Of a DNA stretch of 64,000 nt, positions 1 to 11,900 are shown in pieces; positions within the stretch are counted from its first letter, which is position 1, and the number at the start of each line of letters is the position of its first letter. A model generated the notes under the pieces. It saw only the letters and a program-made list of their open reading frames with translations, did not search any database and was not told where the DNA came from. Origin of the DNA: Lichenostomus cassidix (Eukaryota; Chordata; Aves; Passeriformes; Meliphagidae); NCBI GenBank assembly GCA_008360975.2, contig CM039196.1:8040263-8104262 (forward strand), given 5' to 3'. The position numbers and the translations under genes were made by a program.

Positions 1-3000
1 TATTTTTGTGTCTTCCCTCCCCGGGTTGCATGGTGCAATGCCAGCTCACGGCGTGACGCAACAGTCTTGGAAATTCTTGGAAAAGCACTTCCGTTTGCTC
101 TAGGTAAAAATTGTGTTGGCAGCAAAACTGACTCTGCTGTTTACAAGCTGGCAGCATTCTTAAATGAACTCCAAGAAAAGCAGTTTAATGTATGCGGTTC
201 TGTGTATCCATCCAAATGCAGAGGTGTTTGAGACTGTTGGCCTGTTATTATGGGTGGTGCCTTGGAGAAGGAATGTCTTGAGTATTTGCCCAAGTGTGGA
301 CCTCTTTTTAGCAGCTGTAGTCAGCTGGTTTATTCCAGTCAGGCTGGGTCTCCCAGTTTCTGCTTGCTGCTTGTAAGGTGATGGGTTTAATTGCTGTATT
401 GATATTCCTCAGCTCCTGAGTGAGGGAAAAAGTGACCCAAGTGAGGAGAGAGGACCATCAGCTTCATTCTGACAACCTCTGTTTTGGTGGCTAAAACAGA
501 GCTGAGTATGAGAATTTGTTTGCCACTGATATGTTGTTTGAATCTGGAAAAACAATTTCATCTGTCTGTACCTCTTCACCTCTGCCTGTGTGAGGCCATG
601 GTATTTTGAAGATGGGCTGAATTCCCATTAGCATTTAATGAACAGAAAATAACAATACTAGCTGCTATTGTCTAATATTTCACCCTGTTAATCGTGCAAG
701 AGGATTTCAAGCTGAATGCTCTACTAATAATTCAGTGCCTTGTAAGTGGAATCAAATGCAGAGAAAGCTAGTACCTTTGCTAGAGCTGTAGTAATGGAAA
801 TCATGCATGGAGGTGTAACTAACCATAGGGGACAGTCATGGAAGGAAAATATATTTTAAGGGTCCTGCTGAAACACTGATCATTGGAGTATGGAATTAAA
901 ATATTTGCCTATCCAGAAAAGAGATTCTTTCCACTTAAAGATCTCAAAATGCTTTCATAATTAGTAATCTGTGACTTACAGCTGTATCTCTGGCGTATTC
1001 ATGTAACCTTTTTTGAGATGTTTATATAACTTCCTGAAAGCTGCACATGGGTTCTTCCTTAACGGAACAGAAGCCATGGGCATAGCCCAACAGTCCTGCT
1101 TCCATTCCCATTAGATGCCAGTGACAGATTAAACACCTCAGTTTCTCTGTTTCACTTGTAATAAATAAAACCTACGTCTCCTTTCCAAATTTTGAGAGTT
1201 CATATGAAGTAGGACCTGGGCTACATGACGCCAACTGTTCTATTTCAAGAGACGTATCAGTAGTTTTCTACCAAATGCCCAGAGCATCTAATACCATATG
1301 CCAGAGGCTTGGGATGTTCCCCATCCATTAACTGGTTGGACAAGAAAGGGGGAAAGGAGTCCAGGTGAGTTCAAGCAAGTTTCCATGTGCATCTCTGCTG
1401 CCATTATTCAGAACATTTGCCTATTTGTGCTTGCTTCCTCTGTGGTTACACATGGGCTTCTGCTACCTCTGTGTTTATCTAAAACAGCTTGGGTTGTACC
1501 CTCACCAAAAACTAAAAAACCCAAAGCACCCTCCCTAAAACTTCCTGGAGCAAAAGCAAAACACATCCCCTTTTGAGGTGGAGGGGAAGCCACTTCATTT
1601 CAATGGCTTTGACCATCAAAAGTGGTGAGTGGGAGGGTATCTGACAGTGTTAGCGCTGCAGATTGACTGGCTGGGGTCATGATTTTGTAAGTGAGAAGGT
1701 AGCAGCTGTTCTTTGAGGCATGCAGGATGCAGCATTTCAGGGGAACTTGCAGATTTTTTTTTTCCATAAGAACTGCTCCATGCTGTGCCAGGCTGCTGTA
1801 CCCTGCTTCCTCTGTGTCTTAGGAGGGGGGAAGGGGCTGTGTGCCAGTCAGGAATGCTTCTGATGGCACAGTGAAAGCCAGTCTGCCTCTGCTGAACTTC
1901 CACATTACTGGAGACTAACCAGTCAAGTTTGTTGCTTTAAGTTCCCAGTTTGGTAAATCTTCAGGGAAGGAAGGAGGGCAGCATCTCCAGTGAAGTCAGT
2001 GTAATGCCAGGATGTGGCATTTCTGTAATTTAGTGCCTGTTGTACTGTTTTAACAAAATGCTTGACATTAGAGAAGTGGAAAGGTAGTATGAACGTGGTG
2101 GTTTTGCAATAAAATAAAAAAATGAACAGTGCAAATTGGTTGTTGGTCAGATCACAGTCTTCAGGGAAAAATGTCTTTAGTAGATGTCATTGTGAGGCTA
2201 ACACTGCACTTGGTACCAAAAATTAGATTTAATACTATAAATGGAGATAAAGCACATTGCAGCTGACAATATACATCCAGACCATGTCCCCAGCTAAAAA
2301 GCTTGCAGTGCAAGGCACAAATAGGTGCTGTATAGATAACTGGCTGGGGGGTCAGATTCTGCAAATGCTTACTCAGGCACTTTGCTTGAACTCGGTGTGA
2401 CTGCTGGAGTAAGAGCTTGCACAATCCAGCCCTAGGAGTGGGGCTGCAGCCTTAGAGCTGTTGGGTAAAACAGAGCTGCTTGGGGGGTTTATTTATTTTC
2501 CAAGTGAGGTGAGGCTTTAAGTAGAAGCCTGCTTCCGACCCTGACTTGCATGTCTGTTTATTTGCTGTAATCACCTGTAACCTAAAATTGCAAAACTCCT
2601 GTGGATACACTAATGATGCCTTTGTAAAGTTTCCCTAGCAAAAATTCAACTGGATTTTAAAAGCACGTGCGTCTTTCAAAACACGTAGCTATAAAGTTCA
2701 GTCCTGCCAGCCTGGTGGGCTGAGAACATTTTGGAAAAGGTCAGAGGGCCACATTGAATGCAATGGGTTCAATTTCCCAGGTTGATTTGTTGCCTGAGCT
2801 CTTTGAAGGGAGTAGAGCACCTGCAAATCCCCTTCTGGGGATTCCCTTAAAATGTGGGGAAGCCTCCAACAGGTGTGTGGAGCTGGCATGGCCTTGGCCC
2901 AAGGTGGGAGAGGTGTGGCTGGGACATGTCTGAACCTGCACTTGGGCTGGGGCAGGGAATCAAAGAGGCTGTAAGTGGTAGCTGTTCTCAGCTCCTCTCA

Positions 3001-6000
3001 TTCCCCTGAGCGCAGGGAAGGGATGCTAACCTTCACCAGACGGAATTCAGAAGCTGTTCTCCCCAGTTCTGCAGCCTGTTCGGAAGTAGCGGTGGGCAAG
3101 GGAGTTGCAGCTGCTTGTCCCCCCCTCTGAGAGGCAGCGGGTTGGCTGCTGGGGCAGATGCTGACTAATTGTATCAGGGAAGAAGTGGGAGGCAATATAG
3201 CTGATTCAGATCCCTGCTTCAAAAACCCAGAGCCTGGCTGAGTGAATGCCTGATTAATGTATTTTCTTCTCAGATTCATTTGCTTTGAGGTCACAGTTCA
3301 GAGGCTCAAGAGAAAACAGGCAAGACATTACGAGTCTCACTGGATGTGTCACACACTCGCTGCCTAAGTGCTCTCCGTGTAAAAGGCTTTGACACAGTGA
3401 AGTCCCAGATAGACTGCGCTGTCAGAGAAGGCTCTGGCTGGCATGCCTGCTTGGGTAGGGGTTTGAATCTTTCTTTATCTTAGGAGGCACTTTCCTGGCT
3501 GGTATTAAGAAGCTATTCCTTCTGATGGGTCATTTGATCTTCTTCATAAAACCTTTCTGGCTTATTTTAAACTTAATGTTAACAAGGCATTTATTTTGCT
3601 TTCATTGAAAAGAGTGTAAGCACTTCATCTGAGCAGGAAAGAAAAGCACGATTATTCGTAGTAAGTCAGTCTCTACAGTGAATGACTGAACAAGAAAAAG
3701 TCCAACTCGAAGAGTACGTCAGTGCTACTGAGGACAACAGACTTTTAAATTCTGTTCATCCTCAGAAATCATAGAGAAAAATAAGTTTTCTCCATCCTGC
3801 TTCTTGTCAGAGGATTTGTCAGAAAGAAATCTACCTCCTTCCCAATCTAGTTTTTAGGGTGTATTTGCTCTTTAAGAACAAATCAGCACAGTAATCCTGT
3901 TTCATGTTAACTGCTATGAAATATGGTGTTAACATTTTACCCTATACTGGCAGGAAATGGGATTTAAGATTTTTTTTCCTTGAGTATAAAAGAGTTCAGG
4001 AGCTGGATTAAAAAAAACCAAAAACGATCCTTACAATCTTCTCTCTGAGTCTATTTCCACAGCTTAATCTTTCCATTCATCTCATTTGCCTATTACACAA
4101 TTTGGTTTATGATTTTAACTATGATAGTCTTTAAATGCAAGTTGACACTTCAAATCCTTATGCTGGCTTCAACTCCTAGTTCACAGTGCCTGCTTATTGG
4201 AATTTATGCTTTGGCTGTCTAACCTGTGGGATTCTTTGCTTCTATCCCAGTTGTGCATATACTTGCTTTTCCTAACCATTCCTACATATTTGCTGTATCA
4301 CTGTAATCTCTTCGTTCCCTGGGCTGTCTATTCCTATTTGTTTTCTCTGTCTCCACATAAATTTTGCACCAAGCCATCTTTCACAAATATTACAGTAATT
4401 TCTTCACTCTAAGCTACTGTAGAACTTCAGAGTGCCATCAAATAGTTGCAGGTTACATCCATGCAGGTGTTGGTGTGGCATCTGTTTGTGTATGGAGACT
4501 CTTTCTAGCAGGATCTGTGTTTCAGAACTCTCTGCAAATGCCCTTTCTTATTATAATACTTGAAGACTACTTGCCACAAATATTTGTTTTTCCTGACTTG
4601 TATGGAACTGAAATCCCAGTAAATGAAGTATGACTGCAAATGCATTTAGGAACAGAGAAAATGAGGAAAATTGCAGGAAAATCTGGCTGTTCTATTGCCA
4701 ATGGCCTTAATCTTCCCTTAGTATACTTTTTAATATTTGATTAATTCTTCTGGAGCAGAAGAGTCATATGATAGAGTTTTAAGAAATAATTCAAAGGAGA
4801 CAGACATCAATGTGTTGCTGCTTTGTCTTGCCAAATACCAGTGGTTAGATTGAAGCCACTGATTGTACAATTCCCACTTACTCTTGACATCAAACCTCCA
4901 GCCTATGTCAAAGTCTTGCTTTCCAGAACTGCATGTCCTTACATCTAAGGAAAGCTTGTGACTGATGGAAGGTTTGATATCAAATGCTCTCAAATCCCAT
5001 TGAAATCAGTAAGCTGAGAGTGCTGATTGCTATGACCAGGCCCAAGATCAAAAATGCAATTTGGAGATCAGATCCCTCCTGCAGCTGGGTCACAGAGCCT
5101 TGGAGAGATGCAGTAGATGGTTTTATTCGCTGCCAGGGACAGTCCTGAGCCCTCTCATTAAATTGTTCATTATTTCTTATACACACATGTGTATCCTTTC
5201 TCTGTTTTAAATATATGTGTATAATACCAGACATGAGTGTTTCTGTGTGGAGTAACTGAATTCAGTTACGCTTGACATTCAGTTACAACAGGAAAAGGTG
5301 GGTTTTGGTACTTAGTGCTCAATAACAGAGGCCAACTCATCAAGCTTTTCTATTGTAAAAATGTTAGATCTGAATTTCTTAAATAGTGTTTCTCTAATGG
5401 CCCAGAGACATGACAGCACACGTGAAGCACATGAAGGGGAAGACACAGGACATGAATTTTTCTGCAGGTTTTAACAAAGCCAGAAACTTCCATGCCCTCT
5501 CTGCTCTGCCACACAGAACAAAAGCCCCAGGGGGTTTGTTTCTAAAGTCATTTGAGAGCTGCCAGCACGAAATGAAAGCCCCAAGGGTTTCTCCAGTCAC
5601 TGAAGGGGCATCCACAACCTATAAATGTGAAAATGCAACTGAGCTGCACTTTGAAAGTGAGAGGGCAGTGGCCTGGCACAGTCACTGTGAGAGTCACTGA
5701 ACTACCAAGACTGACACAATGTGGAACTCCTGAACTTGAGCTGAAACAAGTAATTTGTTTAACCAGTATGTGACTAACTGTATGCTTCTGGCTCATGGGC
5801 CCCAAATCTTTAATGCTTCCCTATCACCTTCCCCATTTCTGTGACTAAGTCAGGTTCCCTTTAGGGAAACTTGATGTGACATGAAGTCACATGGAAAATC
5901 CTGAAGTCACACTTCATTTCAAACCTGGGCATGTAAGATGCCTGGCTCTAACAAAAAATGTGGGTTTTCCTCCACTGATTTTTCGGTGAGACTGGCACTG

Positions 6001-6167
6001 TGGTGTCTGGAGGCGAGGGGCTGTGTGGCCCCTGTGAGTGTGGGGCTGCTCCCAGCACGGGCTCCATGAACAGATGTGCAGACCTTGGCAGGGAGCAGTT
6101 GCTTTCCCAGAGACCTCAGCTGCAGATCCCCCTGAGCAAGCAGGGCTAAGGCACCATGGCAGGAGCA
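1..6167. other. Non-coding stretch, no gene seen
   Basis: CpG-poor sequence with frequent stops in all frames; no open frame exceeds about 100 codons. The only structures I see are the inverted repeat at 2.4 kb and a possible old repeat remnant near 4.99-5.04 kb. It is either an intron or upstream intergenic DNA. Confidence 0.7.
2353..2429. repeat. Worn inverted repeat, probably an ancient amniote element
   Basis: The arm at 2353-2374 (AGATTCTGCAAATGCTTACTC core) pairs with the arm at 2407-2429 (GAGTAAGAGCTTGCACAATC core), about 16 of 22 positions matching. The ends resemble an old palindromic repeat class I remember from turtle, crocodilian and bird genomes, but I cannot name the family. 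Confidence 0.5.
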
Positions 6168-6390
6168 GGAGGGCAGTGTGGGAAGTGCTGGAGCTCTCAG
6201 GAGGGCAGCATGGGCAATGCCAGGGCTCTCAGGAGAACAGTATGGGCAGTGCTGGGGCTCTTAGGAGGGCAGCATGGGCAATGCCAGGGCTCTCAGGAGA
6301 ACAGTATGGGCAGTGCTGGGGCTCTTAGGAGGGCAATGTGGGCAGTGCTGGAGCTCTCAGGAGGGCAGTGCGGGCAATGCCAGGGTTCTT
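6168..6390 (+). repeat. 32-bp minisatellite, seven tandem copies
   Basis: Units start at 6168, 6200, 6232, 6264, 6296, 6328 and 6360; the last is 31 bp. The consensus begins GGAGGGCAGYRTGGGCARTG and ends with CTCTCA or CTCTTA. Units 2 and 4 are identical, and units 3 and 5 are identical, so a 64-bp dimer has been duplicated perfectly. Because 32 is not a multiple of three, similar peptides appear in all three frames; these are a by-product of the repeat and not evidence of a protein. Confidence 0.97.
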
Positions 6391-8885
6391 GCTTCAGCCC
6401 GTGGCTGCCTGAATTCCCGGCAGGCAGAGCTGCTGCGTGGCTGCTGTCACGGACAGTTGCACCTGATGTGTGGGAGTTACTTGGCACATGGTGGATGTAG
6501 TTTCCCATTGATTTTTGGTGGAATTGATTTATAGAGCTATTTAATGGAATTGATTCTTTTTACAACTTTTTTCCCCGTCTTAAAGACCAATTGTTTTTCT
6601 TGAGTGATGGCTGCAGGTTTGTGTTTATATATTAATATGCTCATGCACCCATGGTCCCAACTGTGTTCTCTGTACTTGAACTGCATAAGAAAGTCTCAAT
6701 CTCAAATGCCATCTTAAATTTTAATATTGTATTTGATGTATGACCTGGAATAAATTAAACGTGCTAGAACTTGCAAGATGAAATCCTAGTGGTGGGTATA
6801 ACCACAAAGCAGTGTTCTATTAAGCCAAGGACTGTCGAGAATGTCTGTTGTGGTTGTGTCTGGGTTACAAGTGGCTCCCTTTGGTTTAGTGTAGGTGGAT
6901 ATTTTTATTCTGCCTGGCTTGTGAACAAGGGGATGAAACTTCAGAATTTACCTACAAGAAGAGTAAGACTCTGCTGACTTTTCCTTTACAAGCCCATAGG
7001 TAGGAACCACATTTTTACCCTAAACCAAATATTTTTATTGTATTTTAATGTATTTCATTGATTGTCACTCCAAAGTGGTTTGTGTTAAGGAAACATTATA
7101 TACTATACCTGGAGGAATAATATGAGAAAGTGTGAATATCATAATTCTCTGTTACTGTTTGTACTTTGCAGGTCAGTTCTGTCAGTAAGTTTAAGTTGCA
7201 AATTTGTGTTGTGGTTTTGGACTTCTTTCTTTTTCCCTTCCTTTCTGTCTTTCCTCTTTCAAGAAGCACTGAAATAAACGTGGGCAGGATCGTAACTCTG
7301 GGTGGGACTCCTGAGCAGATGTGCCACCCAAATTTCCAGATCAGAGAGATTTAAATGTATGTACTGAGGGCTTAGGTCCAGCTACCAACTGCCTGTCGGG
7401 ATACCACAAAATAATCTCTGAACTAGCCAGCACCCAAGTCATACAAAGCATTAGTAATCCAAAATGACCTCCTTGAATGGCAAAATGAAACAAACTGCAA
7501 CTGTCACAGTTGTTGTGTGTGATCCCTGTGTGAAATTTAGCTAAGCAATTTGGCAGCTGTATATAGCACTAACTGGATCTTCCAAGTGGTCTGATGTAGC
7601 CGTGAGCACAGTACATTTGGGTAATCTAGTTATCACCACAGAAGTGACAGAGATAGAGACAGCAGTAGTCAACATCCTATTTGAATAGAAAACTCTCAAC
7701 TTCATCACTGCTTATGAAAACTTCCACCCATAGCCAGCTGTAATCTGGAGCCATCTAAACACTGTTGAGAATCCAGCAGGGCTCACTCCTGTGCGTTTAC
7801 CTTACACTGTGAGTTTAACAGGATGGCCAAGAATAATATCATTAGGATGCTGAGTATGCAACTGCTGCAGGAGTGGGCTGTCCATGTGAACAAAGCTTAG
7901 CAGGAAAACTGTAGATGGTAGATGCATGATGCAGAGCAGATAATAGCAGAGTATCCGGTTGTCTTGTATCTGCAACTCCAAATACCACACACCATTAATT
8001 TTGGAAAAGGACTCCAAATGTAAGCAAATTGCTCTGACCCAGATTTTAACTGGTAAAGGAACCTGAATTCACAGGCAAGGCAATATGGGCCCTTTTGCAA
8101 AACATGGTATTTAAATGTGTCTTGCTTAGAGAAACTTCCAACAACAATCAACCTTCACCCTGTGCCCCAGAGGACCGCCAAGACTTTATTCAACATTTTA
8201 GTGATCCTAAATGGCAGTCTTTTAGAGGGAAAACTGTATCCTTGCTTTGTAAATGAAACTGCAGCAGCTGAATTATACCATAGTTTTACTGAGGTGTTTT
8301 ATATACCACAGCCACATTGTAAACTAGATTTTGTTTGCTTGGAATTATCCTAGTGATTTGTAGTCTGTCTCTGGCAGATGTGTCTTTTTCTAACCATCAC
8401 ATGCCCTAAGCAATTATGCAGAGTTAACAAAACCTAGAGAAGGCAACTGCTCTTATCTGTCTTGCCCCATGCCAAGTCCTTGCCTTCCACTCTCTGCTGG
8501 GAAATAGTAGAAATTCCAGGCATTCTTTGGAAGGGAGAGGGTTAAATTTAAAGAGAAGGGTATCTTGTCTTTCACCACTACTGGGGTGGAAAGATTTTAA
8601 CTCTGCCTGTTCTCTAGAGGTGCTTCATTATCAGTGTGGTGATTTGTCCTTGTGGGATAGGTTGGACATTAAGGTTCTGTACTCCATGTTTCTTCTTTGT
8701 CATAGGGACAGATTCTAGCGTTGTGATCCTCAGGACATCAGAAGAAGCATTTACATGAGAATACATGATTTCATAGTTGGTGTTATGTAAATTGGACTAT
8801 GTTTGTCTTAGGGACTGCAGAACCCTAAGGCTGTCACTGGGCTGTACCAGCACAATCTCTTCCCTGAAGAATGTTCCAGTCTAAA

Positions 8886-8962
8886 TAGTAGATGGTAGTA
8901 GATAGTAGATAATAGTAGATAGTAATAGTAATAGTAGATAATACTAGATAGTAGATAGTATA
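8886..8962 (+). repeat. TAG/ATAG-rich simple repeat
   Basis: An imperfect array of TAGTAGA, TAGATAG and TAATAG words. The interrupted, mixed triplet and tetranucleotide register suggests an old microsatellite. Confidence 0.9.
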
Positions 8963-11900
8963 GCAAAAGGGGAGAGAGGAAGCAGAGACACAAACAGATG
9001 CGTTATTTGGCCAAGGTGGTGTGACAGACCTAGAGAACTGGAAGGAGAACCTAACCTTCTTCAGTTCCAGTTTACTTTGCTACCAGAATAGACTACTGTT
9101 ATTATAGCACTCTTTTTTGCATCCTTACTCTTCCAAGTAAATTAACTTTCCTTGCCTCAAGGACTGACACAGTCCCTATACAGTCTTCTGGTGTATCTTA
9201 GTTATTCCAGAGAACTGGAACAACAAGCACACAAACAAGTCACTGCACATTGACTGATCACTGCTTACTCTCTGCACTTGGGGCTTTAGCTCATGGCAGT
9301 GAAAGGTAACCAGCTACAACCCAGGACAAAGCCAGCCACACAAGTAGCAATTGCTTCTGGATTTGCACAGCTACTCATCAGTCCTGCTTATTCTGGAGAT
9401 GCCTACCTTGCATTTTGTTCTGTGGGTTCCTGGTGCCTGCACACAGAGGGTGAGGCCAGCACCACCTCAGGCTGCCCTGGCTCCACTTGGATCATGAGCA
9501 CCTTGCTAGAGTTAAAAATTCCTTGCCAAACTCCTACCTTACGAAGAGTTCAAGGGACTGCATTTCTGTAATGCCTGGACTTGGAAAGCTATGAGATGGA
9601 AACAAAAATTCCTGCTCCAGAAGATGATAAACAGGACCAAACAGTTACTTACTCTTTGTGTGTTGCCCTGGTAAATTTAAAGACTTCCATGTATTAAATG
9701 ATGCAATAGCAAATTCCTTACAAAAAATAAAATGTCTGTAATCAGATAATGGTTGCTCTGGTGCTAGTGGTAATATGGCATTGAATATCTCTTGGTTTGG
9801 CTTCCACGGTTCAGGAGTGAGGGGAACTGGAATGGTGTTTACTGAGCCAATAAACTTCTCACTAAACATAATTCATGAGCTCTAGCTGGCTAATAACCAG
9901 GACCTCAATGCTCTAACAGTTGGCCCCATACTTTTTAAAACAAAGCTTTATTTGAAGTGAAAACTTTTAGAAAAATAAACTTTAGGATTTAGTGGCCTCT
10001 AATATTGTCCGCCTCCACAGGCCATGAGAGATCTCATAACTAGAGAGTAGGTTTTAAAATATTTCTATTGCAGTCTCTTTGACCAATGCTGAAAGACTGC
10101 TTCCTCCAGAGATTGCCTCAGCATAATTTTTTGTTTGTTGTTTTCAAACTTAGAGGAACGCATATGCTTCTTTTAAAATAGCTCTGTGCAGGGATTTTTT
10201 TTCCCCCTATTTATGTTTAAAAAGAGTTTCTGCTGACCATTTGAGTGCTCTAGGCAGTCAGCATTCTTCAGCTATATGAAAAAGGTGAAGAGCTGAAAGA
10301 ATGCTTACTCTCTTTCAGATGGCATTTTGAAAATTATTTCCATAACCTTTCTTAGAGTCCTAGTTTTTCTCTGGAGAGATCTTCATCTGAACAGGTTTAT
10401 TTAAACACTTGCTAGATTATGTAGCAGGATTTCCCTTCCTCTCCTCATGAATGAAAACCTGTGCTTCTGCAGGTTCACTCAAGTAGTGCTCCTCCTTGGA
10501 GCACTAGAGAACTTCAGATCTGGATTGGTTTCAGATCCCCATCATTTCCCTGTGCGTAGAAGAAAGAGTATTCTTGTGTTCCATGTTTGTTTAGTTTCTC
10601 ATGAATTAAATTTACATTCTTAAAGAATCCTGAGCGGTTCTCAAGGGGTGTGGGTGAGTGGTGGTTCTGCTCTCTGGGGCACGTGTAATTTGTACTGGAG
10701 CAGAGTAGTTCATTTTTAAGGACTTGGAATCACTTAATTTAGATTTCTGCTAATGGTTTTACCTTCTGGGGAGGCCTTGCCACTCTGTGCTGCAGCTTCT
10801 TCCTTGGATGGATGACGAAACAAGGCCTGCCTGCCTCCTGTCAGATGCTTTGAAGTCTGTAGATGAAAGATACCATATGAATGCAAAGTACTTGCCAGTT
10901 AATGTCAGCAAGTCATTTTGCTTGTACCTTGATGGAAAAAGCTTTATTGTCAGCTTACAATGAATTGATCTGCATATGCACCAGTAGTTCTTTCCCTTTT
11001 ACTTAAGTCTTTTGGAAAATTATATTGACTACCTCTCAGAAAGATAGAGGGAGGTTAAATAACAAGCAATGAAAGATTATCGAGGAAATTTCTCATCATG
11101 CAATACCTTAAAGATAGTACTTAGTAATATTTTGAAAGGGAAAGAAAATAATGACTATACACAAGGAGTTTCTGCTAAATACTGTCTCATTCCCTGTCTT
11201 TCAGGGATTATTTTCTCATGCAGAGCTAAGCCATCAATGCATAGAGAAGTTCTATTATTATACACTGATTTGATAAGATAATATAATTAGTGTCTTGGTC
11301 CATTGATGCAGACCTCTACTGTCCAAAACCAACATTAGGTTATTAAATCAATTCTCGTATTTGTTACAGTAATAAGATAAAATAGCATTATGTAGATACC
11401 GCTTGTCTAAACTTAGATAAGTCATTCAACCATATCTGTGTTTGCTTATCCACATTCTTCTTCTGCTTTTAAAAACCAGCACAAATTCATGAGGAAGGTG
11501 CAGGCTTTGGATTTCCTGGTTTTTATTGTTTGGTGTGGCAAGGTCTTCCCTGTCAGTTATTTGTGTCTTGTCTGTGTGGCTCTGCCTCCCCTGCAGCAGA
11601 TGGGCAGTGAGGAAATGAGGGCTCCAGTGGATAAATGCAGCAGCAGCAGCTGCTTTCAAGAAGGGTATCCATGAGCAGGCCACAAGTGAGATGGTGTCTG
11701 GGCAGCTAATCTGGACAGATATCTACTGGCAATTTCTGCTGACACACATATCGGGAGACCTGGAATTGATGGCTAAACTGGCACAGAGCCAAAGTCAATA
11801 GAAAGAAGAATTTTTAGGTAGAAAGGCAGGGCTGAGTTTCCCAGATTACAGTTGTCTTGAGAAGCTTGGGAGCCTTCTGGCTCCAGAGAAGGAATAAAGA

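Noticed and set aside
6038..6534. Overlapping frames encoding Gly/Gln/Ser-rich repeated peptides
   Set aside because: They are translations of the 32-bp minisatellite, which shifts frame at every unit; there is no protein family match.
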